This document shows, piece after piece, positions 35,313 through 46,367 of a DNA stretch of 64,000 bases. The notes beneath the pieces were generated by a model. That model did not search any database and was not told the origin of the DNA. It saw nothing but the letters and a program-made list of their open reading frames with translations. A program made the translations under genes and the position numbers. Position 1 is the first letter of the stretch. Every line of letters starts with the position of its first letter. The stretch comes from Gaeumannomyces sp. JS-464 (Eukaryota; Ascomycota; Sordariomycetes; Magnaporthales; Magnaporthaceae), in NCBI GenBank assembly GCA_002197995.1, contig NGZR01000001.1, positions 4,402,001 through 4,466,000 of the forward strand, written 5' to 3'.

Positions 35313-36008
35313 AGGTGTCAAAGGTTCATTGCTCCAGGCGAATGCGTGGGGGAGGAAAAGGAGAACGGTACGAAACTTTGTGATTAATTATCGTGGTCAG
35401 CTTGTTGTAGCCCGCTCTGTATTTTAGGACTGTTTGTCATTTTGTCATTTTCGGCCGCAAACGTCGGAGACACTGGGCTCAGTGGGCGTCCCTTGGAAGC
35501 ATGGAATATACTCCAAAATAAATTCAAGTTTCTGGTGGAAATCGCCATCTGCTCAAAATGGAGTTGAGGATTCCCGTGTGCAACCTAGCATTGGTCGTTC
35601 CCGGTGTGATCGTAGGCAACCGTCCTGGCGAGCACAAACGGATGCAAGATGGCATCGGAAGATTCGATCGTTGCTCAATGCAGGCAGAGTGACGATCGAT
35701 GAAATCGATCACCTCGGGACGTGGGTGCGAGGCGGGCTTCCTAATTTGGCAATTGCGGATTTAACAACCACGCGGCAACGCCAAACACCCCGTCTTTAGT
35801 GTCATGTTCTATGTCCGCATCCCGATCGAGAGAGCCTCGCGTGTCGTCACTTGAGCCGCGGAGACTTGTGGGTTGGGTTCTAATTGTATTTAACACGCTA
35901 TCGTGTCTGCCTGCCTTTTCCTGCCGCGGCCTTGGACACCTGTTCACACAGGAACGAACAAACGCATACCTACTCACTCAAGAACCTCATACAACTTTCT
36001 CAGGCAAT
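35313..36008. other. Intergenic region
   Basis: About 700 bases between two plus-strand genes; no recognised feature. Confidence 0.6.
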
Positions 36009-37438
36009 ATGTCACCGCAAAACATGGGAGCGTTCCTTGTGGCCGCCAAGGCACGGCCTCTTGCTGTCCGCGAAGCGCCATATTCTCTTCCTGGGCCAGG
36101 AGAGATCGTCGTCAAGAACGCGGCCATCGCCCTGAACCCGTGAGACTTTGTTTCCCGGCACGATTGCGAGAAACAACTAACCGGTGTGGAATTATTATAC
36201 CCTGCAGGATTGATTATATCAAGCAGAGCCTGGGAAACTTCCTGTATTCTCACATTAAATATCCCTTCATCACGGGCTGTGATGTAGCAGGAGTGGTACA
36301 CGATCTACAAATCTCGCGCCGAAGCTTTTTCTTCATACCTAGGTAGTCTTGATTGGGGCTAACCATTTTGTCTTTCACCAGGTGGTAGATGTTGGACCCG
36401 GTGTCACTCGCTTCAAGGTCGGCGACAGGGTAGTGGGCAACGCGCTCGGCATGGAAAAGAAGCATAACAAGTCGTCCATGTGTGGCTTCCAGCTATACAC
36501 GGTCCTGCTTGCCAAAATGACCAGCCCCGTCCCAGATTCCATCTCGCTTGCTAGGGCGGCAGTAATCCCGTTAGGATTATCCACCGCAAGCTGCGGACTA
36601 TTCCAGAAGGACCAGCTCGGCCTGCGGTACCCATCTCCCAGCCGCTCGCAGGACAGGACGGAGGCGCCAGAGGTTGTCCTAATCTGGGGAGGATCTAGCA
36701 GCGCGGGCTGCAACGCGATACAGGTGCGTGCCTACCATCCTGGCTGCTGTGAAGAGAGGGGGTTCCGGGCCGGGTGACAAGCAGCTGACAAACCATGGGC
36801 GCCGCCAAACCAACAAAAAGCTGGCAACGGCGGCGGGCTACCAAGTCGTGACCACATGCTCGCCCAAGAACTTCGAGCTGGTCCGGTCCCTCGGTGCAAA
36901 GGCCGCGTTCGACTACAAAAGCAAGACGGTCGTCGACGACGTGGTGCGCGAGTGCCGAGGCAGGGGCGTCGTGGCGGGGGCCATGTCGATCAGCGAGGGC
37001 GCGGCCGAGGGCTGCGTCGACGTGCTGGGCGCGTGCGAGGGCGGCAATCGGTTCGTCTCCATGATCAGCTACCCCAACCCGCCGGACCCGGACGCGGGGG
37101 TGCCGGCGCGTGTCCTGTATTTTATGAAGTGGTCGGTCTCCATGTGGCTCAGGACCGCGCGCCACGGGGTCAAGACCAAGTTCGTGTGGGGCGCGTCGCT
37201 GGAAGACAACGAAGTCGGCAAGCTGATTTACGAGGACTTCCTGCCCGGGGCGCTGCGCGAGGGCGTCTTCGTGCCGGCGCCGGACCCCCAGGTCATCGGG
37301 ACAGATCTCGATGCCATCCAGGACGGGCTGGACGTGCTGAAAAAGGGGGTTTCGGCATCCAAGTTGGTGGTATTGCTGGACGGGGCGGAGGGCAGGGGAA
37401 TTACAGGTCCCAGGGATCACAAATCCCACCCTTCCTAA
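36009..37438 (+). CDS. Medium-chain dehydrogenase/reductase (zinc-less quinone-reductase/toxD-like), C-terminus supplied by a MITE
   Basis: Members of this MDR group use NADPH to reduce quinones or enoyl groups. Model: exons 36009-36139, 36208-36295, 36382-36723 and 36821-37438, 392 residues. The last acceptor is an AAG. Motifs: REAPYSLPGPGEIVVKNAAI (substrate domain), TGCDVAG joined across the intron to VVDVGPGVTRFKVGDRVVGN, the cofactor-loop region VVLIWGGSSSAGCNAIQ, then YQVVTTCSPKNFELVRSLGA and AAFDYKSK. There is no zinc-ligand set. The last twelve residues (from ITGPRD to SHPS) and the stop are read from the left end of the inserted element at 37404. The native end was probably shortly after KLVVLLDGAE. 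It is probably still active, since the tail is peripheral (inference). Confidence 0.85.
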
Positions 37439-37677
37439 TTAGGCCTCGTACCCAAATACATTTTTCCGCATAGAAAATTGCACCCAAATCAATGTATCTC
37501 TACCCGTTACCCCTGCCGCACAAATCGTCATGCTGCAAATGGGCAGTTCAAATACATTGATTTTTACTACAGATTGTGCGGCAGTCTGTGTACCCCTACT
37601 TCACCGTTACCCCTTGGCTTAACCCCTGCAATGACAGGGGTATGCCCCCACATGGGATTTGTGATCCCTGGGACCTG
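37404..37677. mobile_element. 274-bp MITE with 25-bp perfect terminal inverted repeats and TA duplication
   Basis: The left end CAGGTCCCAGGGATCACA (37404 on) is the exact reverse complement of the right end up to 37677; the arms cover 37404-37428 and 37653-37677. TA flanks both sides (37402-37403 and 37678-37679), as in Tc1/mariner-type elements. Inside are two interleaved inverted pairs: 37486-37497 with 37552-37563 (12 bases, perfect), and 37514-37526 with 37572-37583 (one base different). There is no coding capacity. The perfect arms suggest a recent insertion not yet affected by RIP. It lies across the end of the oxidoreductase reading frame. The family is different from the element at 7450. 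Confidence 0.85.
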
Positions 37678-38692
37678 TACTTGGACGTGTTTATTTCGGG
37701 AAATATATCAACGCGGCAAAGCATGTGGGGGCTCCTAGGATGTTCATTGGCTATTGGCTGGGGGGTCTGTATGGGTCTTCCCGTATTGAAGAAAGTCGCA
37801 GCATGCGCACATGAGCTGGCGGTTTGCTGGTGCTGACGAGGCACACGCGGATTCGCGCTGATCTTCTCGTCCAGACTACCACACTGCCTGGCCGCCTGGT
37901 GCGACGCCGTGGACGCTTCCTAGCGCGTCCTCAACGGCTCTCGACAATTCCATGAGGCTTTAGTCTTGTGGATGCCACCAACCCTTGATCGGGAGGTGGG
38001 CCCCCAGGCAGCCACAAAGGGATCGCTTCCCCCACTGCCGTTTCTGGTCCAGGCAGGCATGATGCGTTCGGGCGGGGCGTCATTGGCGCAGCACTGCCTC
38101 GTGCTGCCCTGGCAGGCGGCCCTACGGCGTGCCATCCAAGCGTGCATCATTGGCGCTGACTGACGAACATCCACCCACCCGTGGCTGCCCCCCTGGTTTG
38201 CGGCGGCGTCCAGCCGGCCCCTGAGCTTTCCAACTTCCAGTTGTCAATGCTGGCTGGCGGCCCTTCGCCATTGTCTTCAGACATCATCGAACCGCCGCGA
38301 CGGTCTATCGACGCAGTTTTCTGCCGTCTTCCATTCGTTTATCTGCCGACCCTTCGATCGCTTGAATGCGCGTGCCTGGCCGCGACAAGCAAGATCTTTC
38401 AAAGATCAATACCAGCCATCCGAGATTTGGCTGTGAAGCACAGACTTAGACCCAAGATCGCGACCCCCACTCGTTCAATTTCGTCGCGTGAATCAGGCTG
38501 CCCGAGTCGCCGCCCGTCGTCATCCCTGGCGCCGATTAGGCATCGCAAAAGAGACGGACAAAAATTGTCCGAACGGAGGACAGACGATTGCTCGCAGTCG
38601 CACTGCCATCCGTTTGTTAGGTTGCGCGGTGATGTCGCCTGCGCCCTCGCACAAGCCCGATTGTCTCAACTGAGCCGCATGAGACAGCGGCC
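37678..38692. other. Intergenic region
   Basis: About 1 kb between the MITE and the flippase gene, probably flippase promoter and 5' UTR. Frames seen at 38181-38810 have no recognisable content. Confidence 0.55.
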
Positions 38693-41600
38693 ATGCATCA
38701 GGCCAGCAATGGCTCCGATGTTGTGCCCCAGCACTCCTCGTCCGCGGTCGGCGCAAAGCTGCGGCCCGTTGGCAGCCGCCAGACAAGCTGTGCCGAAGGT
38801 GCGCCCGTGACCGGACCGACTCATGCCGGCGCCAACGGCGGTTGCTTTCGCGCGAGGGAATGGCTTCGGGACGCCGCGCGGGGCCGTCTTTTCCACAAGC
38901 CCCTGAAACCATCCAAAGATGGCCGCCGCGTTCCGTTGCGCGTCGTCAAAGGGACCGACCGTCTCATCGACGAGCGCCGGGACCACCCCTACGTCTCCAA
39001 CGCCATCCGAACCTCGAGGTACACGCTTTACGATTTCTTTCCGAAGCAGGTCTGGTTCCAGTTCTCGCGCCTGAGCAACTTTTACTTCCTCTGCGTCGGT
39101 ATCCCCCAGACCATTCCGGGCATTAGCACTACAGGAAACTTCACAACTATCCTGCCCTTGCTGTTCTTCGTTCTGCTCACCATCGCCAAGGAGGGGTACG
39201 ATGATTACAAACGCCACAAGCTTGACAAGGTGGAGAATGCAAGGAGCGCAACCGTGCTCCGCCGCGTCCATGATGACATGTCTGGCGACGCTGCCTCCCG
39301 GCCGTGGCTTGCCTGGCTCCGGCGTGCCCGCCGGCCATCACGAGCGGAGGAGAAAAGAGAAATTGCGGCTGATGGGCTGGACTGGAGAACCGTCTGCTGG
39401 AAGGACGTTCAAGTCGGCGACGTGCTGAGGCTTGTCCGTGACGAGGACGTTCCTGCAGATCTAATCCTGCTCCAGGCCGAGAGTGAGGACCGCAACGCCT
39501 ACGTCGAGACTATGGCTCTTGATGGCGAGACGAATCTGAAGAGCAAACTGGTCCCGGCCGAGCTGCAGCAGTTCAATACCGTCTCCGAGCTTGTCTCGTG
39601 CAACGCCGAGCTTGTGCTAGAGGACCCAAACCCGGACCTGTACAGGTTCGACGGACGGGTGACTGTTGACGACAAGGCTTCACCTCTGACCCTCGGCGAG
39701 GTCCTGTACCGCGGCAGCACCTTGAGGAACACGCCCAGCGCCGTCGGAGTGGTCATCAACACAGGTGAGGAGACCAAGATCAGGATGAACGCGAACCGCC
39801 ACCCAGAAGCCAAGAAACCGGCACTCGAAAAAATCACCAACAGGATCGTGCTGTCCCTGGTCGCCTACGTCTTCTCTGCCACGGCAGGCTGCTCAGTGGC
39901 CTATCTTCTGTGGCAGCGTTCGACAGAATACAACTCGTGGTACCTCCATAACGCCGGCGTCGCTGTCCAGGAGATTGTGATTGGTTACGCCATTCATTTC
40001 AACAACATCATTCCCCTGTCGCTCTTTGTCACCCTCGAGATCACCAAGCTCTTCCAGAAGTTCATGCTGAACGCCGACATCGAAATGTACGATGAGGTCT
40101 CTGACACGCCCGCCAAATGCAACACAAACACGATTCTAGAGAACCTCGGCCAGGTCGGCTACATATTTTCGGACAAGACCGGTACCCTGACGGAAAACGT
40201 TATGAAGTTTCGCAAGATGAGCATTGCGGGGGTCTCATGGCTGCACACGATGGATATAGAGGAGCCGAACCAGGCCCATACACACTCGCCCGGGTCTAAT
40301 GTGGCGTCTCCGGTTGAACTTGTTGTTCCCGGCCGGGCAGATACAGGCAGGCCGACCTTACCATCGCGGAGGAGCATCGCTATTCCAGAGGACGCTGAGC
40401 TGCCCAGCCCTTCCCCTGAAGATGCTTATCCGGCTAGGGAGCCCGTTGGCTCTCCCATCACAGCGCATCGAAGGTCCTCATCACAGTGGAGGTCGACTGG
40501 CCGTCCTGACCTTGTGCAGCCCGAGCTGACCACTGAGGACCTCCTCGAGTACATGCACCTGCGACCAAACTCGCCGTTTGCGAAAATCACAACCGATTAT
40601 CTTCTCGCTCTTGCACTCTGCCACACCTGCCTGCCTGAAGTGAAGGACGGAGAAATCGACTTCCAAGCCGCTTCGCCGATGAACTCGCTCTCGTCAGGGC
40701 CGCGCAGGAGCTTGGCTTTCTTGTGATCCAACGATCAACGCAGCGAATCACGCTGGAGATCACAGCTGGCAGTGGACTGCCACCGACTCAACACGTCTAC
40801 GAGATACTGGACGTGATCGAGTTCAGCAGCAAAAGAAAACGAATGTCGATCATCGTTCGTGGGCCTGACGAGCGCCTGCTTCTTATTTGCAAGGGTGCAG
40901 ACTCTATGATTCTCCCACGCCTCAAATTGGCGAATCTTGCAAAGCAAAAGGCACACGAGGCTCGCCAGAGTGCCGATATCGAGAGAGAGGTCCTACGGCA
41001 AAGCGAGCAGCTCGAACCTAGGAGTAGCCTTGGAGGGAGGCCGAGTCTGAGCTTGCGCCATGGCCATGGTGTCGCTCATCGCCACCCGGAAGCAGGATCA
41101 TCCTCCGGGTTGATGCCACCGGCAACAAATAGTCGGAGCAAGTCTTTCGAGGTGAACAAGGCTCGACGTTCCTCAGATCTCATGCGACCAGCGTTGCAAC
41201 TCCGCACGCTATCATTCGATCTAAATAGGTCTCCGGCGGGTCCATCGAGCACGCAGCTCTCGCCGCCGCCGTTGGCGCCTCTGCCATCGAAGTTCTCGCT
41301 ACTCGAGGATCCATCTGTCAGCGATGATGACGCGATTTTCACGCGCTGCTTCAAGCACTTGGATGAGTTTGCCTCTGAGGGCCTGCGCACGCTTCTGTAC
41401 GCCCAGAGAAAGCTTTCGGAAGCTGAGTACGCTTCGTGGAAGAAGCTCTACCTCGAGGCGACCACGAGTCTCGTCGATCGACAGGACAAAGTCGAGAGCG
41501 TGGGTGAAATGATCGAACAAAACCTGGCCTTGGTTGGCGCGACCGCGATCGAGGATAAGCTCCAAAAGGGCGTGCCTGAAACAATCGACAAGCTGAGGCG

Positions 41601-43372
41601 TGCCAACATCAAGATCTGGATGTTGACGGGTGACAAACGCGAGACCGCCATCAACATTGCGCATTCGGCGCGTATCTGCAAACCGTATTCGGATATCCAC
41701 ATTCTGGATTCGGCCAGGGGCGATGTTGAGTCCCAGCTTTTGGGGATCGCGGACGAGTTGCGTGACCAGCACCGCGCCAAACGGGATGGTCTTATTGCCA
41801 ATATCCACAGCGTGCTTGTCGTGGACGGCCACACGCTGGGCGAAATTGAACAGTCGCCGACCTTGACAGAGCTGTTTTATATCCTAGTACCCGCCGTCGA
41901 CAGCGTCATCTGCTGCCGGGCCTCACCTGCGCAAAAGGCGCTACTAGTAAGGGGGGTGCGACAGCGAATCATACAGCCAGGGAGACTCTTTCCTTCTCAT
42001 CCTTCTTCCGGACCACCTCCCCCAGAGGCACTCTTCTCACGCTGTCCATCGGAGACGGCGGCAATGACCTGGCCATGCTCGCAGAGGCGCATGTCGGTGT
42101 TGGGATTTCGGGCCGAGAGGGACTGCAAGCCGCCCGCGTGGCCGATTATAGTGTTGCGCAGTTCCGGTTCCTTGCAAGGTTGCTTCTTGTCCATGGACGC
42201 TGGAACTATGCACGCACTGCGCGATTCGTAAGTCCTAAGCCATTGGTTATCCTGTGCTCCTCATTGTAAGCTGCCAACTAACTCGGGGTTGTTCTACAAG
42301 GTTCTGGCCACTTTCTGGAAAGAGATGTACTTTTACACCGGCACAATTGCGTTCCAGTATTTTGTTGGCTACACGGGCACATCGCTCTACGAGATGTGGA
42401 GCTTGACGGCGCTAAACACCCTCTTCACATCGCTATGCACCATCTCGCCTGCGCTGTGGGAGCAGGACCTTTCGGCCACCACGCTTCTGGCCGTCCCCGA
42501 GCTGTACTTCTTTGGTCAACGTGACTTGGGGCTCAGCACCTCCAAGTACCTGGGCTGGATGGTCGGTGGCATTTTCGAGGGCCTGATGACATTTTTCGGA
42601 TGTCTTGCTGGCGCCGGAATCTACAACATCGTTGGGACAAGGGCCTTTACGCTGTTGGAAATCTGGCCTTCAGCGCCGCCATGATGTGGACCAACTGGAA
42701 GCTCCTGTGAGTAAAACCGCCATTTGTTCTTTTGCTTTCTTTTTTTTCCCCTCGACAAAGGATAGCGTCTAACCACCGAGCATTCCAATCGCGCAGTATC
42801 ATCGAGACGCATCACAAGAATTGGGTCATATTGGGCTCATTTATCGTCACGGCCGCCGGCTGGTGGGTGTGGCAGGCCTTTCTCTCTGGGGTCTACCGCC
42901 TCCGCCATCGCCGTATGCGGTCCGTGGCGGATTGACCCAAGGCTTCGGACGTGACCTGAGCTGGTGGTTATCCCTCATTGTGATTCTAGTGGCACTTGCC
43001 GTAGTCGAAACGGCATACAAGGCGCTCAAACGACAGCTCGTCGTGCTGGGCGTTTTGAGTCGGCAGCGGAAGTTCCGCAAGCAGCTATTCCGTGCCTGGC
43101 TCAACCCTCGGCGTCGCTCGGGGCGGGGCAGCCGCCAGCCTGCCGTCGTGGTACCCGGGGCTTCATTCGCCCCAGAGCAGATCCAGACGCAGCAGGATGA
43201 GGACGAAGAGGACTTGGACTTGGAGCTCTGGCAGGAGCTGGAACAGGATCCAGAAATACGGGCGAGGCTCGAGAAGCTCGCTTGGAGAGACGAGAACGAA
43301 GACGAGCCCGACGGCGATGACGACGACAGTGATGATTGTGAGGTTTTGAGGGCTGAGGGTGTCATCATCTGA
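38693..43372 (+). CDS. DNF3: P4-type ATPase phospholipid flippase, Dnf3-like, with four frame breaks
   Basis: P4-ATPases move phospholipids from the outer to the inner leaflet of Golgi, endosome or plasma membranes. The start is at 38693. Motifs in order: DEDVPADLI, the actuator loop ALDGETNLK, the phosphorylation site [14 protein letters not shown], the nucleotide-site CKGAD, the hinge [16 protein letters not shown], and [20 protein letters not shown]. After those, [11 protein letters not shown] joins VLATFWKEM across the intron 42228-42300. A second intron is 42707-42796. The GDGGNDLAM region and long insertions point to the Dnf3 branch. Breaks: a missing G near 40678 ([12 protein letters not shown] is read as ASPMNSL), then near 42015, 42640 and 42895. 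The C-terminus has an acidic tail ending [10 protein letters not shown]. The paired conserved motifs across breaks favour assembly errors over decay. Confidence 0.87.
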
Positions 43373-43925
43373 TTGACCCCTTACCCCGACCGATCGGGGC
43401 TGTTTTCCGTATTCGCGGTACAGCGATGTTTGTATATGTGCAAGGGAGGACTAGCTTTGTTTTCATGATACCCTGGGATGAGTTGCTGTATGCAGACTCT
43501 GGATAAACTGGCTCAGGATTATTTTCTTCGTGCTCTAAGGTTATAGATCTGAATATTGGCTCCATAGACGAGACAGTTAGAAAGTGTGGTCTGGCTCTGT
43601 CGCAACGATATTCGGGACGTACAATTCACAATTGAGACCCATGTGATGCCTGAAAAGAGCAATAGTGACAAGTCGGAATCATATTTGCCTGCTGAAGAGC
43701 CGACCAAGACGCAGCAGGGGGTACTGGAATACAAACAGCTAGAAACAAAACGTTTTCCTACCAGGCCAAAGGCTAAATCCAAATTCCGAGGAACACCGTC
43801 GCAATGCAAATGCTATCGTAGAAAAGAGGAAAAATGAGTCGACGGTTTTTTCAGGGGAGATACTCTTGTCGGAAGCGCGACAGAGAGCAAAAAAGATGGA
43901 GATGTATAAGCAGACAAGACAGAAC
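43373..43925. other. Intergenic region between convergent genes
   Basis: 553 bases between the flippase gene (+) and the SGNH gene (-), AT-richer than coding sequence, with no recognised feature. Confidence 0.6.
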
Positions 43926-44864
43926 CTAGTTCTTCTTAATGTCCTTTTTAAGATCCTTGATGGCGTCCTCGACCTTCTTGAACTCGTCCTGGATGATCTT
44001 GCGGATGTCGTCGAGCATCTTGGACCTTTGCTTGCTGAGCTTCTCCTTTGGCTTGTCGGCCATCTTCTTGAGCTTCTCCTTGGGCTTGTCGACGATCTTC
44101 TTGAGCTTGCTGGGGCGGCGCAGGAGCTCGCGGCGGTCGGCCTCCTTGATGGCCTCCTCCCAGACCTCGGCCATCTTCTTGTAGCCCCTGTCGTTGGGGT
44201 GGGTGTCGTCGTGGTACTCGCTCTCGCCGTCCTTCTTGTCCGGGTTTGGCCCCTTGTCGAACATGTTGACGAGCACGACGCGCTTCTTGTCCTTGATCAG
44301 CTTGTTGACGACGCGCTCGATCTGGCTGTTGACCTTCTTGACGCGCTCCTCGATGTCCTTGTTGCGGTTGTGGACCAGGGTCGAGGCGAGCACGACGGCG
44401 CCCGGCGAGTTCTTGAGGATGTCCTTGACCAGGCCCTCGTAGCGCTCGCCGGCCTTGTCGACCTCCTTGTTCTGGACGGCGTCGTTGGTGCCGACGTTGA
44501 GCAGCACGATGGCCGGCTTGTGCTTCTTGACCGACTCCATCTGGTCCTTCTGGATCTCGTCGATGCGCTTGCCGGGCCAGCCCTCGACCTCGTTCTCGGG
44601 GAAGTCGCCGAACTTGCGCTCGCCCACCATCTTGACCTTGTTCTTGCCGTCCTTGAGCCTTCTGACCAGCTCCTGGCGGTAGCCGCCCGTCTTGTCCGAG
44701 CCCTGGCCGTATGTGATCGAGGCGCCGAGCGCCATGATCTTGAGCGTCTTGTCCTTGCCCAGGATCTGCTTGCTGCTGCGGGCCTCGAGGGGCGCGTCTG
44801 GAGAGGTGGCGGCGATGGCCCCCGTGGCCGAGAGGAGGCCAATGAGGATGGTTTTTACGTGCAT
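43926..44864 (-). CDS. Secreted SGNH/GDSL hydrolase (CE3-like) with Lys-rich 11-residue repeats at the C-terminus
   Basis: SGNH hydrolases cleave ester bonds; the closest design I know is the carbohydrate esterase family 3 / acyl-esterase type. A single exon of 312 residues. Signal peptide MHVKTILIGLLSATGAIA. Block I has the nucleophile Ser49 in MALGASITYG; block III is VGTNDA with Asn127; the catalytic pair is Asp219 and His222 in YHDDTHPNDRGYKKM. The usual protein would end near residue 245. Here a further ~65 residues follow, rich in Lys, Glu and Asp and including a tandem 11-residue repeat (KKIVDKPKEKL, KKMADKPKEKL; residues 255-276). The whole protein is unusually Lys-rich, almost all AAG codons, which leaves a 368-codon open frame on the opposite strand. 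The gene is intact. What the tail binds is unknown. Confidence 0.87.
   Translation of the reverse strand: MHVKTILIGLLSATGAIAATSPDAPLEARSSKQILGKDKTLKIMALGASITYGQGSDKTGGYRQELVRRLKDGKNKVKMVGERKFGDFPENEVEGWPGKRIDEIQKDQMESVKKHKPAIVLLNVGTNDAVQNKEVDKAGERYEGLVKDILKNSPGAVVLASTLVHNRNKDIEERVKKVNSQIERVVNKLIKDKKRVVLVNMFDKGPNPDKKDGESEYHDDTHPNDRGYKKMAEVWEEAIKEADRRELLRRPSKLKKIVDKPKEKLKKMADKPKEKLSKQRSKMLDDIRKIIQDEFKKVEDAIKDLKKDIKKN
44037..44102 (-). repeat. 33-bp tandem repeat in the SGNH hydrolase tail
   Basis: Two adjacent 33-base units encode the 11-residue repeats of the hydrolase C-terminus; 9 of 11 residues are identical. Confidence 0.85.
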
Positions 44865-46367
44865 TGTGTTTGGAGTGCTAGTATAGAAGGGGCTAGGGGT
44901 ATCCTAACCAGACTCTTGTCTGGTTGTCGGTTGTCTGTTCTTTGGATTATTGGAGTGGTGGTAATGGTGTGATGATGGAAACGGAAAACGATAACATGCA
45001 GCATCACAGCCAACCACGCAGGTAGATATACGACGACTACAGCTACAGCCTAGACAGGCAGCGGCAGTTGGATGCCAAGACTAGTAATCCCGCGTCTTAC
45101 TGTCGGCGGGTGCTGATGCCCGCCTTGCATCGCGAGGCTGGAGCATGGCGAAGGTGTGGCACCATGTTACCCCAGCATACCTACCTCTAGGTACCTACCT
45201 AGGTATCTCCGACCCTCCGACCCGGCGGTTCGCTCGGGGCTGGGGAATTCGTGCTGTGTTCGTGCCTCCATTAGGCGCGAGGAGCACGGCTCGGGAAGAG
45301 GCGAGCGAGAGGCAGGACTGCCGGACTCGGAAACCCCCTAGGGAAGGATTGCCTGCGCCCGAAGGCAGCTCGGATTGGGCCTCGATGACACAGCCATTCT
45401 AGAAGTGCGGTTGTGCGAGGTGGTGATGTGTGGCAAATCGAAGCAGACGGCCAGAGCACCGAGACCTTTTTGTGGCTGCACAGCCTCGACGGTGCAGTAA
45501 GCAGCACCCGACAGGTTAGTGGGGGGTCCACTGAGATACCGCAGTGCAGATTGTGGGGGGCACAGGGGCTGCGCCTTGGGTAAATTTCAATTCTTTATTT
45601 TTTATTATTATATTCCTGGCTGCATCGCCTGCCTGCTTCTGGCCACCCCATCAATTTGGAATCCGAGCAAATCTCGCATTCCTAGAAAATCTCCATGACG
45701 TCTGCGTGAATATTCAGATCGCTCTGATATCAGCAAAGGCGATCGATTGGTGGGGTTGAGGACTCATTTCCCCATCCTCCTGCGAGCACGCGACCAGAAA
45801 CAACACTAAGAACGCTAAGAACGATCCATTCCGAGAGAACGAGAAAAATAACACCATTAGAACATCAAAAGCAGGGCCAAGATGGGATCCGCGAAAATTA
45901 CTCTCTGGGCAGAACTCCTTTTGAAACAAATGCTCACGCGCTAGTAGGCACCACGCAAGCAGTCGTGGCAGTCAAATGCGCCGACTCTGCAGTCTCCACA
46001 AAACGATCGACCAAGTCTCGGTCGGGATCGACAAGTAGTGAAATGCCTCCCACACCGACGGAAAGACCGAGAAGAGTGCAAACCGGCGAAACAACTGGAT
46101 CGCGGAGATTATTCTAAGGCTGGCCACTGCCTCCGAAATCTCCCAGGGTCTGCCCGGGAGACTGGCCACCTAGCTACCACGCAGCCGGCAAGGCTGACGT
46201 GTTGCCATGGCGTGTGAAACTACAGCACCGGCTCTAGCCTTTTTTTGGCAATTTCTCTGGCCATTTTTTTTAGCCCTGGAAAGAATAGAGTTATCGTGCT
46301 TTTTAGTCTATATCTCGTCCTTTTACCACAAAAAAAACCCCTGGATGGCTCTAGCGAAGCGTTTGCT
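44865..46367. other. Intergenic region, no gene recognised
   Basis: 1.5 kb holding the promoter of the SGNH gene and the 3' flank of the gelsolin-like gene. A palindromic run of CCTACC/AGGTA motifs lies at 45178-45212. Nothing coding is supported. Confidence 0.55.

Noticed and set aside
41947..42025. A possible intron to explain the frame change near 42015 in the flippase
   Set aside because: Tested donors (GTAAGG, GTGCGA) and the CAG acceptor do not restore the frame of SIGDGGND; a one-base indel fits better.
43866..44972. A 368-codon open frame on the plus strand, rich in Leu/Val/Asp
   Set aside because: It is antisense to the SGNH hydrolase, and its leucines mirror AAG lysine codons. The minus frame has the catalytic motifs and signal peptide.
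45178..45212. Palindromic run of CCTACCTAGGTA-type sequence
   Set aside because: Such short motifs recur in fungal intergenic DNA; no terminal repeat or target duplication supports a mobile element.
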